This document shows positions 18,350-27,086 of a stretch of 61,697 nt of DNA, in pieces; the stretch's first letter is position 1, and the number at the start of each line of letters is the position of its first letter. The translations under genes were made by a program, and so were the position numbers. Origin of the DNA: Lewinellaceae bacterium (GTDB taxonomy: Bacteria > Bacteroidota > Bacteroidia > Chitinophagales > Saprospiraceae); NCBI GenBank assembly GCA_024639065.1, contig JAHEJC010000004.1, positions 1 through 61,697 on the forward strand. The letters are read 5' to 3'. The notes below the pieces were generated by a model. That model made no database searches and was not told the origin of the DNA. It saw only the letters and a program-made list of their open reading frames with translations.

Positions 18350-18900
18350 TTAGTCATTATTAAAAAGAAAAAATCCAAGTTTCGAGGGTAAAACGATGTT
18401 TATTAGCCATAAAGTATACTTCTACGCCAGGATTAAAGTTGGATCCATTTCAAAAGGTTTCCACCAATAACGCAATTCTCCTCTTGCTAGAAATCCAATC
18501 ACTGGCGGTAATGGAATGAACGTTTGAAATAAAAAAATAGTTGCAACCCATGCTGCTATAATCCAAGGATCAATAATATACCAATCATCAAAATGATTAA
18601 GGAGTATTGACTACCAAATATAATTAAACTAGTCCAAGAATAAAACAAGATGGATGCTAACAAATGTTTGAGTACTGGAAATGACCATTGTTGCTAAGGT
18701 AGATAAACTTGATTGTTCAGCCATGAAAATTATATAAATATTGGCTTATCATGGATTGAATGTTTCAAATTAAGCCAAGTGCCGAGATATGTTTTGTGAT
18801 AAATACCTGTCGAAACAGTAAATAGATAAAGGCAAACGCTCGATGACCTTTAAAATGATTTGCCCAACTGATCCTTTGAAAAGATTAAATCTTTTAGCTA
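18350..18900 (-). pseudogene. Decayed multi-pass membrane protein (LPG-synthase-like TM family)
   Basis: No open frame of useful length exists, but minus-strand translation gives recognisable pieces. Near 18800 it reads AFIYLLFRQVF, like the first membrane helix. Near 18700 it reads SSLSTLATMVI. Then PLPPVIGFLARGELRYW and, after an in-frame TAG, LWLINIVLPSKLGFFLF before a final stop at 18350. The order and the ends resemble the lysylphosphatidylglycerol synthase transmembrane family of Bacteroidota. The pieces lie in different frames, and the total is about half the usual 320 residues, so there are frameshifts, stops and a central deletion. The family assignment is from motif memory only. Confidence 0.5.
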
Positions 18901-18930
18901 CCACTGTAGTTAGGTAATTAGATTTGGAGC

Positions 18931-19728
18931 TTACAATGCGATTTTACCCACATAATAAGTAATGGCTTTACCGGCAATAAACACTCGATTTTCACCAAGT
19001 ATACATTTCAAAGTTCCTTCTCTCTTGGACAATTGTCGGGCGACCATTCTTTTTTTATTCAGGACTTTGGCCCAATAGGGTATCAAGGTACAATGAGCAG
19101 ATCCGGTAACTGGATCTTCAAAAATAGAAGCTTGGGGCGTAAAAAATCGAGAAACGAAATCGACTTTATTTCCTGGAGCCGTGACAATAATGCCACCAGG
19201 ATCAAGATTTATTCTATTGACCATTTGAAGATTTAGCGTTAAATTTTTTATTTCTTCTTCGTTGGGATATACCAGTAGAAAATCTCTGGATTTAAAGGTA
19301 GCAATTGGCTGAATAGATAACGCCTCCCGGATCACTTTAGGTAAATTGGATGGTATAGCCTTCCATAGTGGGAAATCTAATTGATAGAGGGCATGGTTCA
19401 TAGCATTTACGCGAAGCACACCGCTGCCAGAATGGAAGGTAATCGGTGAATTTTTCTTCAAGTGTTTGATCAATACGTGACCCGCCGCAAGAGTAGCATG
19501 ACCACACAGATCCATTTCTATCTCAGGCGTAAACCAACGGATATGATAACCATTGCGACTCATCTTAATAAAAGCGGTCTCCGCTACTGCATTTTCTTCG
19601 GCTATCTGCAGGAGCACCTTATCGTCTAACCAATCATGGTCAATTATGACGACCGCAGCAGGATTACCTTTAAAAAGTGAATCCGCAAATGCATCTACCT
19701 GGTATAAAGAATAAGTTGCCTTTTTCAA
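18931..19728 (-). CDS. PhzF-family isomerase/epimerase
   Basis: A 265-residue cytoplasmic protein of the PhzF family, with YQVDAFAD and FKGNPAAVV near the start, the catalytic-type Glu in AEENAVAETAF, the GHATLAAGHVL loop, and DPVTGSAHC near the C-terminus. PhzF proteins do isomerisation or epimerisation of small amino-acid-like substrates; the substrate here is unknown. The start is TTG; a stop lies five codons upstream, no ATG fits, and the first strand begins directly after it. Confidence 0.85.
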   Translation of the reverse strand: MKKATYSLYQVDAFADSLFKGNPAAVVIIDHDWLDDKVLLQIAEENAVAETAFIKMSRNGYHIRWFTPEIEMDLCGHATLAAGHVLIKHLKKNSPITFHSGSGVLRVNAMNHALYQLDFPLWKAIPSNLPKVIREALSIQPIATFKSRDFLLVYPNEEEIKNLTLNLQMVNRINLDPGGIIVTAPGNKVDFVSRFFTPQASIFEDPVTGSAHCTLIPYWAKVLNKKRMVARQLSKREGTLKCILGENRVFIAGKAITYYVGKIAL

Positions 19729-19762
19729 TCCAATCTCTATCTACCAGAAATATACTCTTATT

Positions 19763-21535
19763 CTATGACTCCGAGGTCCTTTTAATTATCAAATTAAGTT
19801 CATCTAGTTGTTTTTCGTCGATAGAAGCTGGTGCATCAATCATCATGTCCCTGCCTTGATTGTTCTTGGGGAAGGCGATGAAGTCTCGAATAGAAGATTG
19901 TCCGTTAAGTACAGCACAGAGTCGATCAAATCCAAAGGCTATTCCACCATGTGGTGGTGCTCCATATTCAAATGCTCCTAGTAAAAAGCCAAATTGTTCT
20001 TCGGCTTCTTCTTTGGTAAAACCCAATAAGTCGAAGTTCTTTGCTTGCAGGGCACGATCGTGAATTCGAATGGAACCACCACCGATCTCTACTCCATTAA
20101 TAACCATATCATACGCATCGGCCCTCAATGATTTGATGGTCTCAAAATCACCTGATTGCATTTTCTCAATATCTTCAACTTTGGGTGAAGTAAAAGGGTG
20201 ATGCATAGCATGCCATCGCTTACTGTCCTCATCCCAGTCCAAAAGGGGAAAGTCAACTACCCATAATGGAGCAACTTTATTCCAATCCCTTAACCCCATG
20301 CGCGCTCCCATTTCCAATCGCAATTCATTTAATTGAGATCGGGTAGAGTCGGTATCACCGGCCATGATCAATATCATATCGCCCGGTTGGGCATCAAATA
20401 ACTCCTTCCAGGTATTCAATTCATCATTAGAATAGAATTTGCCAATACTCGACTTTACTGACCCATCTTTATTGTACTTTATATAGACTAGTCCTTTAGC
20501 TCCTATTTGTGGCCGCTTCACCCAATCCGTTAACTCGTTTATCTGTTTATTAGAATAAGCCATCGCTTGATTTTTCGCACATATACCGACTACTAATTCT
20601 GCATTATCAAAAACGACAAACCCCTTGCCTTGAACGGTTTGAGTAAGATCTACAAATTTCATTTCAAATCTTGTGTCGGGTTTATCCGACCCGTAAAGTC
20701 GCATGGCATCATCATAAGTGATCCGGGGAAAATCGGCTAGCTCAATATTTTTTGTGTTTAAATAAAGGTCTTTTATCAATCCTTCAAATGTATTTAGTAC
20801 ATCTTCTCTGGTCACGAATGCCATTTCGCAATCGATTTGGGTGAATTCTGGTTGGCGGTCTGCTCGCAGATCTTCATCCCGAAAACACTTGACAATTTGA
20901 AAATATTTATCAAGTCCCGCGATCATTAAGATTTGTTTAAAAGTCTGTGGAGATTGGGGGAGTGCATAAAACTGACCAGGGTTCATCCTAGAAGGCACTA
21001 CAAAATCACGGGCTCCTTCAGGAGTACTTTTTATTAAGCAAGGCGTCTCTACTTCAATAAAACCTGCTTGACCTAGGTATCTTCTGGTTTCTAGGGCCAG
21101 TTTACTACGAAAAATAATGTTCGCTTGAACCGGAGTTCTCCTTAAGTCTATGTATCGATATTTCATGCGTAGCTCATCACCCCCGTCGGATTCATCCTCT
21201 ATAGTAAAAGGTGGGACCAAGCTTGCGTTCAGAAGATCCATTGATTGGACAGTTATTTCTATATCTCCGGTAGGGCGATTGGGATTTTTGTTACTGCGTT
21301 CTCTAACCTTACCTCCAATCTTAATCACGAACTCCCGCCCTAATTTTCGAGCTTGCTCACACAGCGATTGGTCATCTTCCATATTAAAAACCAGTTGAGT
21401 AATTCCGTATCGATCTCGAAGATCTATAAAAGTCATTCCTCCAAAATCTCGGCTTGCTTGAACCCAGCCACTTAAGGTTACATTCTTGTCGCAATCTGAA
21501 ATCCTTAATTCTCCACAATTGTGTGTGCGATACAT
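19763..21535 (-). CDS. aspS: Aspartyl-tRNA synthetase
   Basis: A 590-residue class II synthetase, the bacterial length. It begins [26 protein letters not shown] (an OB-fold anticodon-binding domain), continues with the class II motif 2 [18 protein letters not shown], the bacterial GAD insertion (about 290-420), and ends with motif 3 [10 protein letters not shown]. It charges tRNA-Asp in the cytosol. The stop lies 34 bases before the phzF-like gene, so cotranscription is likely. It has the bacterial GAD insertion; I did not check whether it is discriminating or not. Confidence 0.96.
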   Translation of the reverse strand: MYRTHNCGELRISDCDKNVTLSGWVQASRDFGGMTFIDLRDRYGITQLVFNMEDDQSLCEQARKLGREFVIKIGGKVRERSNKNPNRPTGDIEITVQSMDLLNASLVPPFTIEDESDGGDELRMKYRYIDLRRTPVQANIIFRSKLALETRRYLGQAGFIEVETPCLIKSTPEGARDFVVPSRMNPGQFYALPQSPQTFKQILMIAGLDKYFQIVKCFRDEDLRADRQPEFTQIDCEMAFVTREDVLNTFEGLIKDLYLNTKNIELADFPRITYDDAMRLYGSDKPDTRFEMKFVDLTQTVQGKGFVVFDNAELVVGICAKNQAMAYSNKQINELTDWVKRPQIGAKGLVYIKYNKDGSVKSSIGKFYSNDELNTWKELFDAQPGDMILIMAGDTDSTRSQLNELRLEMGARMGLRDWNKVAPLWVVDFPLLDWDEDSKRWHAMHHPFTSPKVEDIEKMQSGDFETIKSLRADAYDMVINGVEIGGGSIRIHDRALQAKNFDLLGFTKEEAEEQFGFLLGAFEYGAPPHGGIAFGFDRLCAVLNGQSSIRDFIAFPKNNQGRDMMIDAPASIDEKQLDELNLIIKRTSES

Positions 21536-21670
21536 AGTATTGATATTTAATAAAAAATATAAAACGTAATTAGCTTAATAAATTAAGGAATTTATCAAGA
21601 CAGGTTTTGAGTGCCTGCAAATGTCTGAATATTTTATGAAAGTGTATAGGTTTGAAGGGAATCAATCCAA

Positions 21671-22909
21671 TTATTCATAACGAAGAGACTCGATAGGGTC
21701 TAGACGAGCGGCTTTCAATGCGGGATACAATCCAGATACTAATCCAACTATTAAGCATATGATTACCGCCAGAAGCATCCAGTTCCAGGGAATAATGAAT
21801 TTACCACCAATAATAGCACTTACGGCAAAACCTATGGAAATGCCACCAATGATGCCGACTATACCGCCTAGCTGACAAATTACGATTGCCTCGGTTAAAA
21901 ACTGTGTTAAAATATTATTTTGGGTGGCGCCCACCGCTTTAACAATCCCGATTTCCTTGGTTCTTTCGGTTACAGAAACCAACATGATATTCATCAAGCC
22001 AATCGCGGCTCCTATTAACGTAACCACCGCGATTAAAATAATGCCTAATCGAATATAAAGGGTGTTTTCTTTAATAATGTCGATCAAGCCATCACTCTTG
22101 CTTATCTCAAAATCATTTTCTTCGGCTAATCGAAGTCCTCTGATGTTTCTGAATAATCCAATAGCTGTTGAAATAGCATCTTCAATTTCAGTAGCATTAT
22201 TAACACCTACTGTAATTTCATAGTTGGTCTTGGCGTGACCATAATATTTTTTGGCGTTCAGTATAGGAATGAAAATAGAGCGATCATCAAAATTATTCAT
22301 GCTAGCTCCTTTGGTTTTCAAAGCGCCTACTACCTTGTATTTGGTGCTACCTATCGAGATAATTTTGTTGATAGCAAAATCAGCCCTCCCGTTGAACAAA
22401 GTTTTGATTAAATCACTTCCCAAAATAGCCCGGGCATGGCCATTGGTGATTTCTACGCTTGAAAAATTTCTTCCTGCCTCTAATTCAAATTTTGTATTAG
22501 TTAAGTAGTTTTCATCGATTCCATACAACGTCATGGTAGGGTTAGTCTTTTCTTCTTTGTATTTAACCGCTGCGTTTCCCGAACACCTTAATTTGAGGGC
22601 TACTGAAGCGGCAAAATTATAACGTTCTTTAAACTCGACCGCCTGGTCAAAACTTATTGACTCGCCTCGTTTTCTGATACGACCCCCATCACTGGTTTGA
22701 ATTACCTGTGAAGATGGTTCTATTTCAAAAGAATTGGCTCCGAGTCGAGAAAAATTATCGCTCAAAGAAAATATGAGTACATCTAATGCGGTAAGTATAG
22801 CTACCAGGGCGATTATTCCAAATGCAATAATGACAATGGTCAATGCTGCCCTGCCCTTATTTGCTTGAAGATTTCGAAAGGCAATTTCTATGTTTTGCAA
22901 ACTTTGCAT
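21671..22909 (-). CDS. ABC transporter permease (MacB/FtsX family)
   Basis: A 412-residue inner-membrane protein with the usual layout: one N-terminal membrane segment ([17 protein letters not shown]), a periplasmic MacB_PCD domain of about 220 residues, then three segments, with [16 protein letters not shown] and [18 protein letters not shown] as family marks. It should work with an ATPase partner in lipoprotein or antibiotic export or envelope stress. No ATPase gene is next to it, so the partner is elsewhere in the genome. Confidence 0.9.
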   Translation of the reverse strand: MQSLQNIEIAFRNLQANKGRAALTIVIIAFGIIALVAILTALDVLIFSLSDNFSRLGANSFEIEPSSQVIQTSDGGRIRKRGESISFDQAVEFKERYNFAASVALKLRCSGNAAVKYKEEKTNPTMTLYGIDENYLTNTKFELEAGRNFSSVEITNGHARAILGSDLIKTLFNGRADFAINKIISIGSTKYKVVGALKTKGASMNNFDDRSIFIPILNAKKYYGHAKTNYEITVGVNNATEIEDAISTAIGLFRNIRGLRLAEENDFEISKSDGLIDIIKENTLYIRLGIILIAVVTLIGAAIGLMNIMLVSVTERTKEIGIVKAVGATQNNILTQFLTEAIVICQLGGIVGIIGGISIGFAVSAIIGGKFIIPWNWMLLAVIICLIVGLVSGLYPALKAARLDPIESLRYE

Positions 22910-23187
22910 CAGCTATATAATGTACTGGTTTAAACTATAATAATACAACTTGAATCCCAATTGTAATTATTAGTTCGATTAATTGAAAGCCTGTTTAGAC
23001 AGAAACTAGTTTTAGTGCTACCATTGAACCTTAAAGTTTTTCTAAACGAAGGATTTGATTTCTATTTTTCATCTGTAAGCGCTTATTATCAATATTCACA
23101 CCGATTTTTATTGAGCAGTTAATTGTAAATTGTATTAATTTCACCTGTTTTAGTACTTTTTGGGTTGTTAATCACAAATGTAGAAAC

Positions 23188-24102
23188 ATGAAAAAGTCAT
23201 TATTTGCAGTTGGTGCTTTGTTTTTTAGCTTAATTGCTTGGTCCCAAAGACCCACCCTCAAAATCGAAAACCCTTATAAGAATAAAACCACCCGACCTGT
23301 TTTGTCCGGAACCGATGAAGAGCAAATTCGATTTATTGTACAAGAATTATTTGATGCAATGCATGCAGCCGATAGTTTTCGGGTCAAAGGATTATTTGCA
23401 CCTGAGGCAAGGCTTCTTTCCACGTCCTTCGACCAAAACAATAAGCCAGTGATCAGCGAGGTGGCCATTCCAGCATTCATTACGAATATTGGTAAATCCC
23501 AAAAAGGGCTGCTAAATGAAGTAATATTTAATACGGAAGTTAAAATTGAAGACAACTTAGCTACGGTATGGACGGACTATAACTTTTATGTAGGGGATAA
23601 ACTTAACCATTGTGGAGTTGATGCATTTCAATTGTTCAAAGGTAATGACGGATGGCAGATAATTCATGTGTCTGATACGCGTAAAAAAGATGGATGCCAA
23701 TTAGAACCTGTCAATGCCATTGATCAATTGCTGGATGGATGGCATGCTGCAGCCGCAAAGGCTGATGCGAATGCTTATTTTGGTGCTTTTGCGGAGGATG
23801 GTATTTTCCTGGGTACGGATGTGACTGAAAAATGGGACTTGAATGAGTTTCAAAAAATGACCGCCAGTGCTTTTAAAAACAATTCAGCTTGGGACTTTAA
23901 ATCAACCGATCGACAAGTTAACTTTAGTGATGATGGCAATTTTGCCTGGTTTGAGGAAACATTAGATACCTGGATGGGTGTTTGCAGGGGATCCGGTGTA
24001 TTGACTTTAGTGGATGATCATTGGAAAATCAAACAATATAACCTGGCCATTTTGGTTCCTAATGATAAAGTAAACGATTACATAAAGTTATTAGGTAACT
24101 AG
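23188..24102 (+). CDS. Exported protein with two NTF2-like (SnoaL-type) domains
   Basis: A 304-residue protein with signal peptide (LFAVGALFFSLIAWSQ). Two tandem NTF2-like domains follow, about 45-165 (EEQIRFIVQELFDAMHAADS ... GWQIIHVSDTR) and 175-300 (IDQLLDGWHAAAAKADANAY ... DHWKIKQYNLAILV). Such domains bind small molecules or lipids; the function here is unknown. It is followed 20 bases later by a DUF1080 lipoprotein gene and probably shares its transcript. Confidence 0.75.
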   Translation: MKKSLFAVGALFFSLIAWSQRPTLKIENPYKNKTTRPVLSGTDEEQIRFIVQELFDAMHAADSFRVKGLFAPEARLLSTSFDQNNKPVISEVAIPAFITNIGKSQKGLLNEVIFNTEVKIEDNLATVWTDYNFYVGDKLNHCGVDAFQLFKGNDGWQIIHVSDTRKKDGCQLEPVNAIDQLLDGWHAAAAKADANAYFGAFAEDGIFLGTDVTEKWDLNEFQKMTASAFKNNSAWDFKSTDRQVNFSDDGNFAWFEETLDTWMGVCRGSGVLTLVDDHWKIKQYNLAILVPNDKVNDYIKLLGN

Positions 24103-24122
24103 TCCTTTTAAATAAAATATTT

Positions 24123-24854
24123 ATGAAAAAACTGAGCTTATTTGTAATCATGATTTTTGCCTTATCGTGTTCAACTCAAACCACAGAATATCAGAATAAT
24201 TCATTGACAAAAGATGAAATTAAAGAGGGCTGGAAATTACTTTTTGACGGTGAATCTACCGTCGGGTGGCACAGCTATCAAAAAAACGCAGTAGGCGCAG
24301 CATGGAAAGCACAAGATGGTACCCTAATGTTGGATAATTCTAATAAAGACGATCGGGGAAGAATTATCGGAGGAGGTGATCTGGTTACTGACAATGAATA
24401 TGAAAATTTTGAATTGAAACTGGAATGGAAAATTTCACCATGTGGTAATAGTGGTCTTATGTTTAATGTGTCAGAAGATGCTAGTTTTGGCGCACCTTAT
24501 CATACCGGGCCCGAAATGCAGGTTTTGGATAATACGTGCCATCCCGATGCTAAAATAATCACCCATCGTGCTGGAGATCTGTATGACCTGATCGCTTGTA
24601 GTGAAGAAACCGTAAAACCAGCTGGGGAGTGGAATGAAATCAAAATAAGGATCGATCGAGGAATATCTGAATTTTGGATGAACGGTACGAAAGTAGTCGA
24701 ATTTACCATGTGGAACGATGAATGGAATCGCATGGTAGCAGAGAGTAAATTCAAATCCTGGAAATCATTTGGACAAATGCGTAAAGGCAAATTGGTTTTA
24801 CAAGATCATACGGATCCAGTGTGGTTCAGAAATATTAAAATCCGAGAACTCTAA
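24123..24854 (+). CDS. DUF1080 (3-keto-disaccharide hydrolase-type) lipoprotein
   Basis: A 243-residue lipoprotein (lipobox IFALSCS). The DUF1080 domain begins EGWKLLFDGESTVGWHSY and contains DNEYENFELKLEWKISPCGNSGLMF and PEMQVLDN, the hallmarks of the concanavalin-like family now called 3-keto-disaccharide hydrolase. In Bacteroidota it is usually linked with Gfo/Idh oxidoreductases and TIM-barrel isomerases in breaking down 3-keto sugars; proteins of those types occur at 50.5 and 57.5 kb here. Confidence 0.88.
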   Translation: MKKLSLFVIMIFALSCSTQTTEYQNNSLTKDEIKEGWKLLFDGESTVGWHSYQKNAVGAAWKAQDGTLMLDNSNKDDRGRIIGGGDLVTDNEYENFELKLEWKISPCGNSGLMFNVSEDASFGAPYHTGPEMQVLDNTCHPDAKIITHRAGDLYDLIACSEETVKPAGEWNEIKIRIDRGISEFWMNGTKVVEFTMWNDEWNRMVAESKFKSWKSFGQMRKGKLVLQDHTDPVWFRNIKIREL

Positions 24855-24877
24855 AATAGCTATACAAAACGTGGATA

Positions 24878-25711
24878 TTATGAAGTGTAAAGCTTTATGG
24901 GGTCTAACTCATAGAAAGAGGAAAGCTCATTATAAAGAGTTGGATCTGCTCGCTGTAATTTTACTGGATGATCAAAAAACATGGAAGTCAGACAACCTAA
25001 CAAACTGGGCACCTTATATCCTGTAAACTTAATAACACTTTCCCTATTGATCCCGGATATATTTTCTATTAAGTCCCAGTGTTGCTCATTTACCAACGGA
25101 GCGGGTCTCTTATTGTGGACATAGCTATATACCTGGGCATACTCGTAGTACCCTAAATTTATAAAAGCATCTGGCCTATATTGACTTTGTAATAATTGTT
25201 CAAAAGAAAAGATAATGACGCCGTCTTCTACATTGGTTTCACTGGCATGTAAAAATCGATGATTTGGGGAAGGGAAAGGATGTTTATAAAATATAATCCG
25301 TTCGTATGGCGCTAGCAGAAAGTTATTTTGACTAAAAGTCAAGGCGATCGGATACATAGCAACTGTAGCTTTCATATCCTCGGTGACTGATTCCATATTC
25401 ATTCCACTAAAGTCATTGCCAATCAAATAAAAAAAGATTCGTTTTTCAAATTTATCTTTATTTTCCGGAGAAAGTGCGGCATAAAATGGTGAAGCTCGCA
25501 AAAGGAATGATTTTAATTTAGGATCAATCTTAGGAGGAAATCGATTATACCACCACCATTCTATCTGTGGATTGAATATATATAAAGCAGTAAGAATCAA
25601 TAACGGTGGGAAGATCCACTGACTTACACCATAGATTTCTTTTACATAAGCCAGATACAATACTATGACAATCCAGAAGACAAAAGGGATAGCTAATCGT
25701 TTTGTTATCAT
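24878..25711 (-). CDS. MtfA/M90-like membrane protein without the zinc motif
   Basis: A 277-residue protein with two N-terminal membrane segments (FVFWIVIVLYLAYV and IFPPLLILTALYIF), then a region resembling the MtfA/M90 zinc peptidase: LLRASPFYAALSPENKDKFEKRI and, later, VEDGVIIFSFEQLL. The usual HExxH is replaced by YEYAQ in LGYYEYAQVYSY, so the zinc-binding His residues are lost. A structural or regulatory role is more likely than proteolysis. It is convergent with the DUF1080 gene. Confidence 0.65.
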   Translation of the reverse strand: MITKRLAIPFVFWIVIVLYLAYVKEIYGVSQWIFPPLLILTALYIFNPQIEWWWYNRFPPKIDPKLKSFLLRASPFYAALSPENKDKFEKRIFFYLIGNDFSGMNMESVTEDMKATVAMYPIALTFSQNNFLLAPYERIIFYKHPFPSPNHRFLHASETNVEDGVIIFSFEQLLQSQYRPDAFINLGYYEYAQVYSYVHNKRPAPLVNEQHWDLIENISGINRESVIKFTGYKVPSLLGCLTSMFFDHPVKLQRADPTLYNELSSFYELDPIKLYTS

Positions 25712-25742
25712 AAAGGTTGTAACTTCATCCGCTCAAAAATAT

Positions 25743-25806
25743 GTATTCTTTTTAGGCAAAATTTAAAAAAGAATATAAATTTGCATTCCTTTAGAAAAAA
25801 GAATAC
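25743..25806. repeat. Inverted repeat, 11-base arms (GTATTCTTTTT)
   Basis: Arms at 25743-25753 and 25796-25806 are exact reverse complements with 42 bases between them. They lie between the MtfA-like gene start and tRNA-Phe, so they might be an operator pair; nothing further supports this. Confidence 0.35.
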
Positions 25807-25850
25807 CTAAAGAAACAATGAATTTTCAATTTTGAATGATTCATTTGGTT

Positions 25851-25923
25851 GGTACCTTAGCTCAGTTGGTAGAGCAATGGACTGAAAATCCATGTGTCCC
25901 TGGTTCGATTCCTGGAGGTACCA
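25851..25923 (+). tRNA. tRNA-Phe (anticodon GAA)
   Basis: A complete 73-base cloverleaf. Acceptor GGTACCT pairs with AGGTACC, the D stem is GCTC/GAGC, and the anticodon stem ATGGA/TCCAT holds loop CTGAAAA with anticodon GAA. The T loop is TTCGATT. The T stem CCTGG/CCTGG has a central T-T mismatch, which is unusual. The CCA end is not encoded. A GT-rich tract follows directly. Confidence 0.95.
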
Positions 25924-25926
25924 CTA

Positions 25927-25972
25927 AGTAGAGTGTGAGTGTGGGGGTGTGAGTGTGTGGTGTGGGTGTGTA
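25927..25972 (+). repeat. GT-rich low-complexity tract
   Basis: Just after tRNA-Phe runs about 45 bases made almost only of G and T (units such as GTGTGAGTGTGG). No gene or other signal is visible in it. It may be a slippage product. Confidence 0.7.
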
Positions 25973-26001
25973 GCGAAAGAAGTGGATGCTGCTGGTTTAA
26001 C

Positions 26002-26034
26002 AAGTGGCCTACGAATGAGCTTGGCCTACTTTTT
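26002..26034 (+). terminator. Possible terminator after tRNA-Phe
   Basis: AAGTGGCC pairs with GGCCTACTT apart from one bulged base, and a run of five Ts follows. It is weaker than the other hairpins in the window but well placed to end the tRNA transcript before the his leader. Confidence 0.4.
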
Positions 26035-26069
26035 GTTAGAGTTATATTAAACAATTTGATAATTTAATA

Positions 26070-26135
26070 ATGATTTTATTTTTTCATCACAGTCATCATC
26101 ATGGAAGCTTGCTCGGAAAGCAAATGGTGCTTTGA
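26070..26135 (+). CDS. hisL: Histidine leader peptide
   Basis: A 21-codon reading frame (ATG to TGA). It starts MILFF and then has HHSHHH, five His codons in six, before GSLLGKQMVL. It sits 77 bases upstream of hisG, followed by an attenuator hairpin. A ribosome that stalls at the His codons for lack of charged tRNA-His would cover up to about 26115 and leave 26118-26127 free to form the antiterminator. The peptide itself should have no other role. The gene symbol is by analogy with enteric leaders. Confidence 0.88.
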   Translation: MILFFHHSHHHGSLLGKQMVL

Positions 26136-26176
26136 TTTGGTAAAAAAATAAAATCGTGAAGGCTTGCCATTTGCTT
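26118..26176 (+). promoter_or_regulatory. his antiterminator (alternative pairing)
   Basis: Bases 26118-26127 (AAGCAAATGG) are an exact reverse complement of 26167-26176 (CCATTTGCTT). The 3' arm uses part of the terminator's 5' stem and all of its loop, so the two structures exclude each other. The first arm lies in the last codons of the leader peptide, where a ribosome finishing translation would mask it and allow termination. Confidence 0.8.
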
Positions 26177-26191
26177 GGTAAGCCTTTTTTT
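26159..26191 (+). terminator. his attenuator terminator
   Basis: Stem AAGGCTTGCC / GGTAAGCCTT is 10 pairs with one G-T pair, loop ATTTGCTT, followed by a run of Ts to 26191. It is a standard intrinsic terminator located between the leader peptide and hisG. Confidence 0.85.
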
Positions 26192-26212
26192 ATGTAAAAA
26201 ACCAATAATCAA

Positions 26213-27073
26213 ATGTCAGATCGACTTAAAATCGCTGTTCAAAAATCGGGAAGGTTATTAGAGGAATCCATGCGTTTATTAAAAGAATGTGGTATTTCTG
26301 TGAATAATGGTAAGAATCAGCTCAAGGTGAGTGCCAATAATTTTCCTATAGATATTTTCTATTTGAGAAATTCGGATATTCCTCAATATGTCGAAGATAA
26401 CATCGCGGATATTGGTATTATTGGAAATAACACCGTTATCGAAAGTAATAAAAATTTAAAAATGGTATTGCCTTTGGGATTTTCTAAATGCAGGCTTTCC
26501 ATTGCGGTCCCCAAAGAAACAGACTATAATGATAAATCTTATTTAAATGGAAAGCGAATAGCTACATCTTATCCCCACACGTTAAAGCAATTTTTAGAAG
26601 AGCATAGCCTTGAAGCTGATGTACATGTTATCTCCGGTTCAGTAGAGATTGCTCCTAATATTGGATTGGCCGATGCTATATGTGACCTGGTCAGTACTGG
26701 AAGTACTTTATTTCAAAATGGTCTTGTCGAAAAGGAAGTTGTACTGAGGTCGCAAGCTTATTTGGTGTCCAACAATTCCTTAAATACCTCCAAGCAAAAC
26801 CTATTAGATCAACTTGAATTCAGAATTAAATCTGTTCTGGAAGCCCAAAATAATAAGTATATATTGCTCAATGCACCGAACAATAATATTGAAAAAATTG
26901 TATCCATTTTACCGGGTATGAAAAGCCCTACGGTCTTACCTTTGGCTATAGAAGGATGGAGTTCGGTACATACTGTGATTCAAGAAGATCAGTTCTGGGA
27001 AATAATTGATGAACTGAAACAATTAGGTGCTGAAGGGATTCTGGTTATTCCTATACAAAAGATGATCATATAA
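26213..27073 (+). CDS. hisG: ATP phosphoribosyltransferase, long form
   Basis: A 286-residue cytoplasmic enzyme that joins ATP and PRPP in the first step of histidine synthesis. The N-terminal catalytic part begins RLKIAVQKSGRLLEES, with NIADIGIIGNN and the phosphate-binding DLVSTGSTLFQNGL. The long C-terminal ACT-like domain (PGMKSPTVLPLAIEGWSSVH) shows this is the self-sufficient form that needs no HisZ and is normally inhibited by histidine. First gene of an eight-gene operon behind the leader attenuator. Confidence 0.97.
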   Translation: MSDRLKIAVQKSGRLLEESMRLLKECGISVNNGKNQLKVSANNFPIDIFYLRNSDIPQYVEDNIADIGIIGNNTVIESNKNLKMVLPLGFSKCRLSIAVPKETDYNDKSYLNGKRIATSYPHTLKQFLEEHSLEADVHVISGSVEIAPNIGLADAICDLVSTGSTLFQNGLVEKEVVLRSQAYLVSNNSLNTSKQNLLDQLEFRIKSVLEAQNNKYILLNAPNNNIEKIVSILPGMKSPTVLPLAIEGWSSVHTVIQEDQFWEIIDELKQLGAEGILVIPIQKMII

Positions 27074-27086
27074 TTGATGATATAAT

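Noticed and set aside
23174-23185. ACAAATGTAGAA before the NTF2-like gene, resembling a BlaI operator half
   Set aside because: Only 12 of 16 bases match and the left arm of the palindrome is missing; the site lies over the start-codon region, not a promoter. No -33 box fits either strand.
25927-25972. GT-rich tract as a CRISPR leader or telomere-like repeat
   Set aside because: There are no regular repeats with spacers; it is simple low-complexity DNA.
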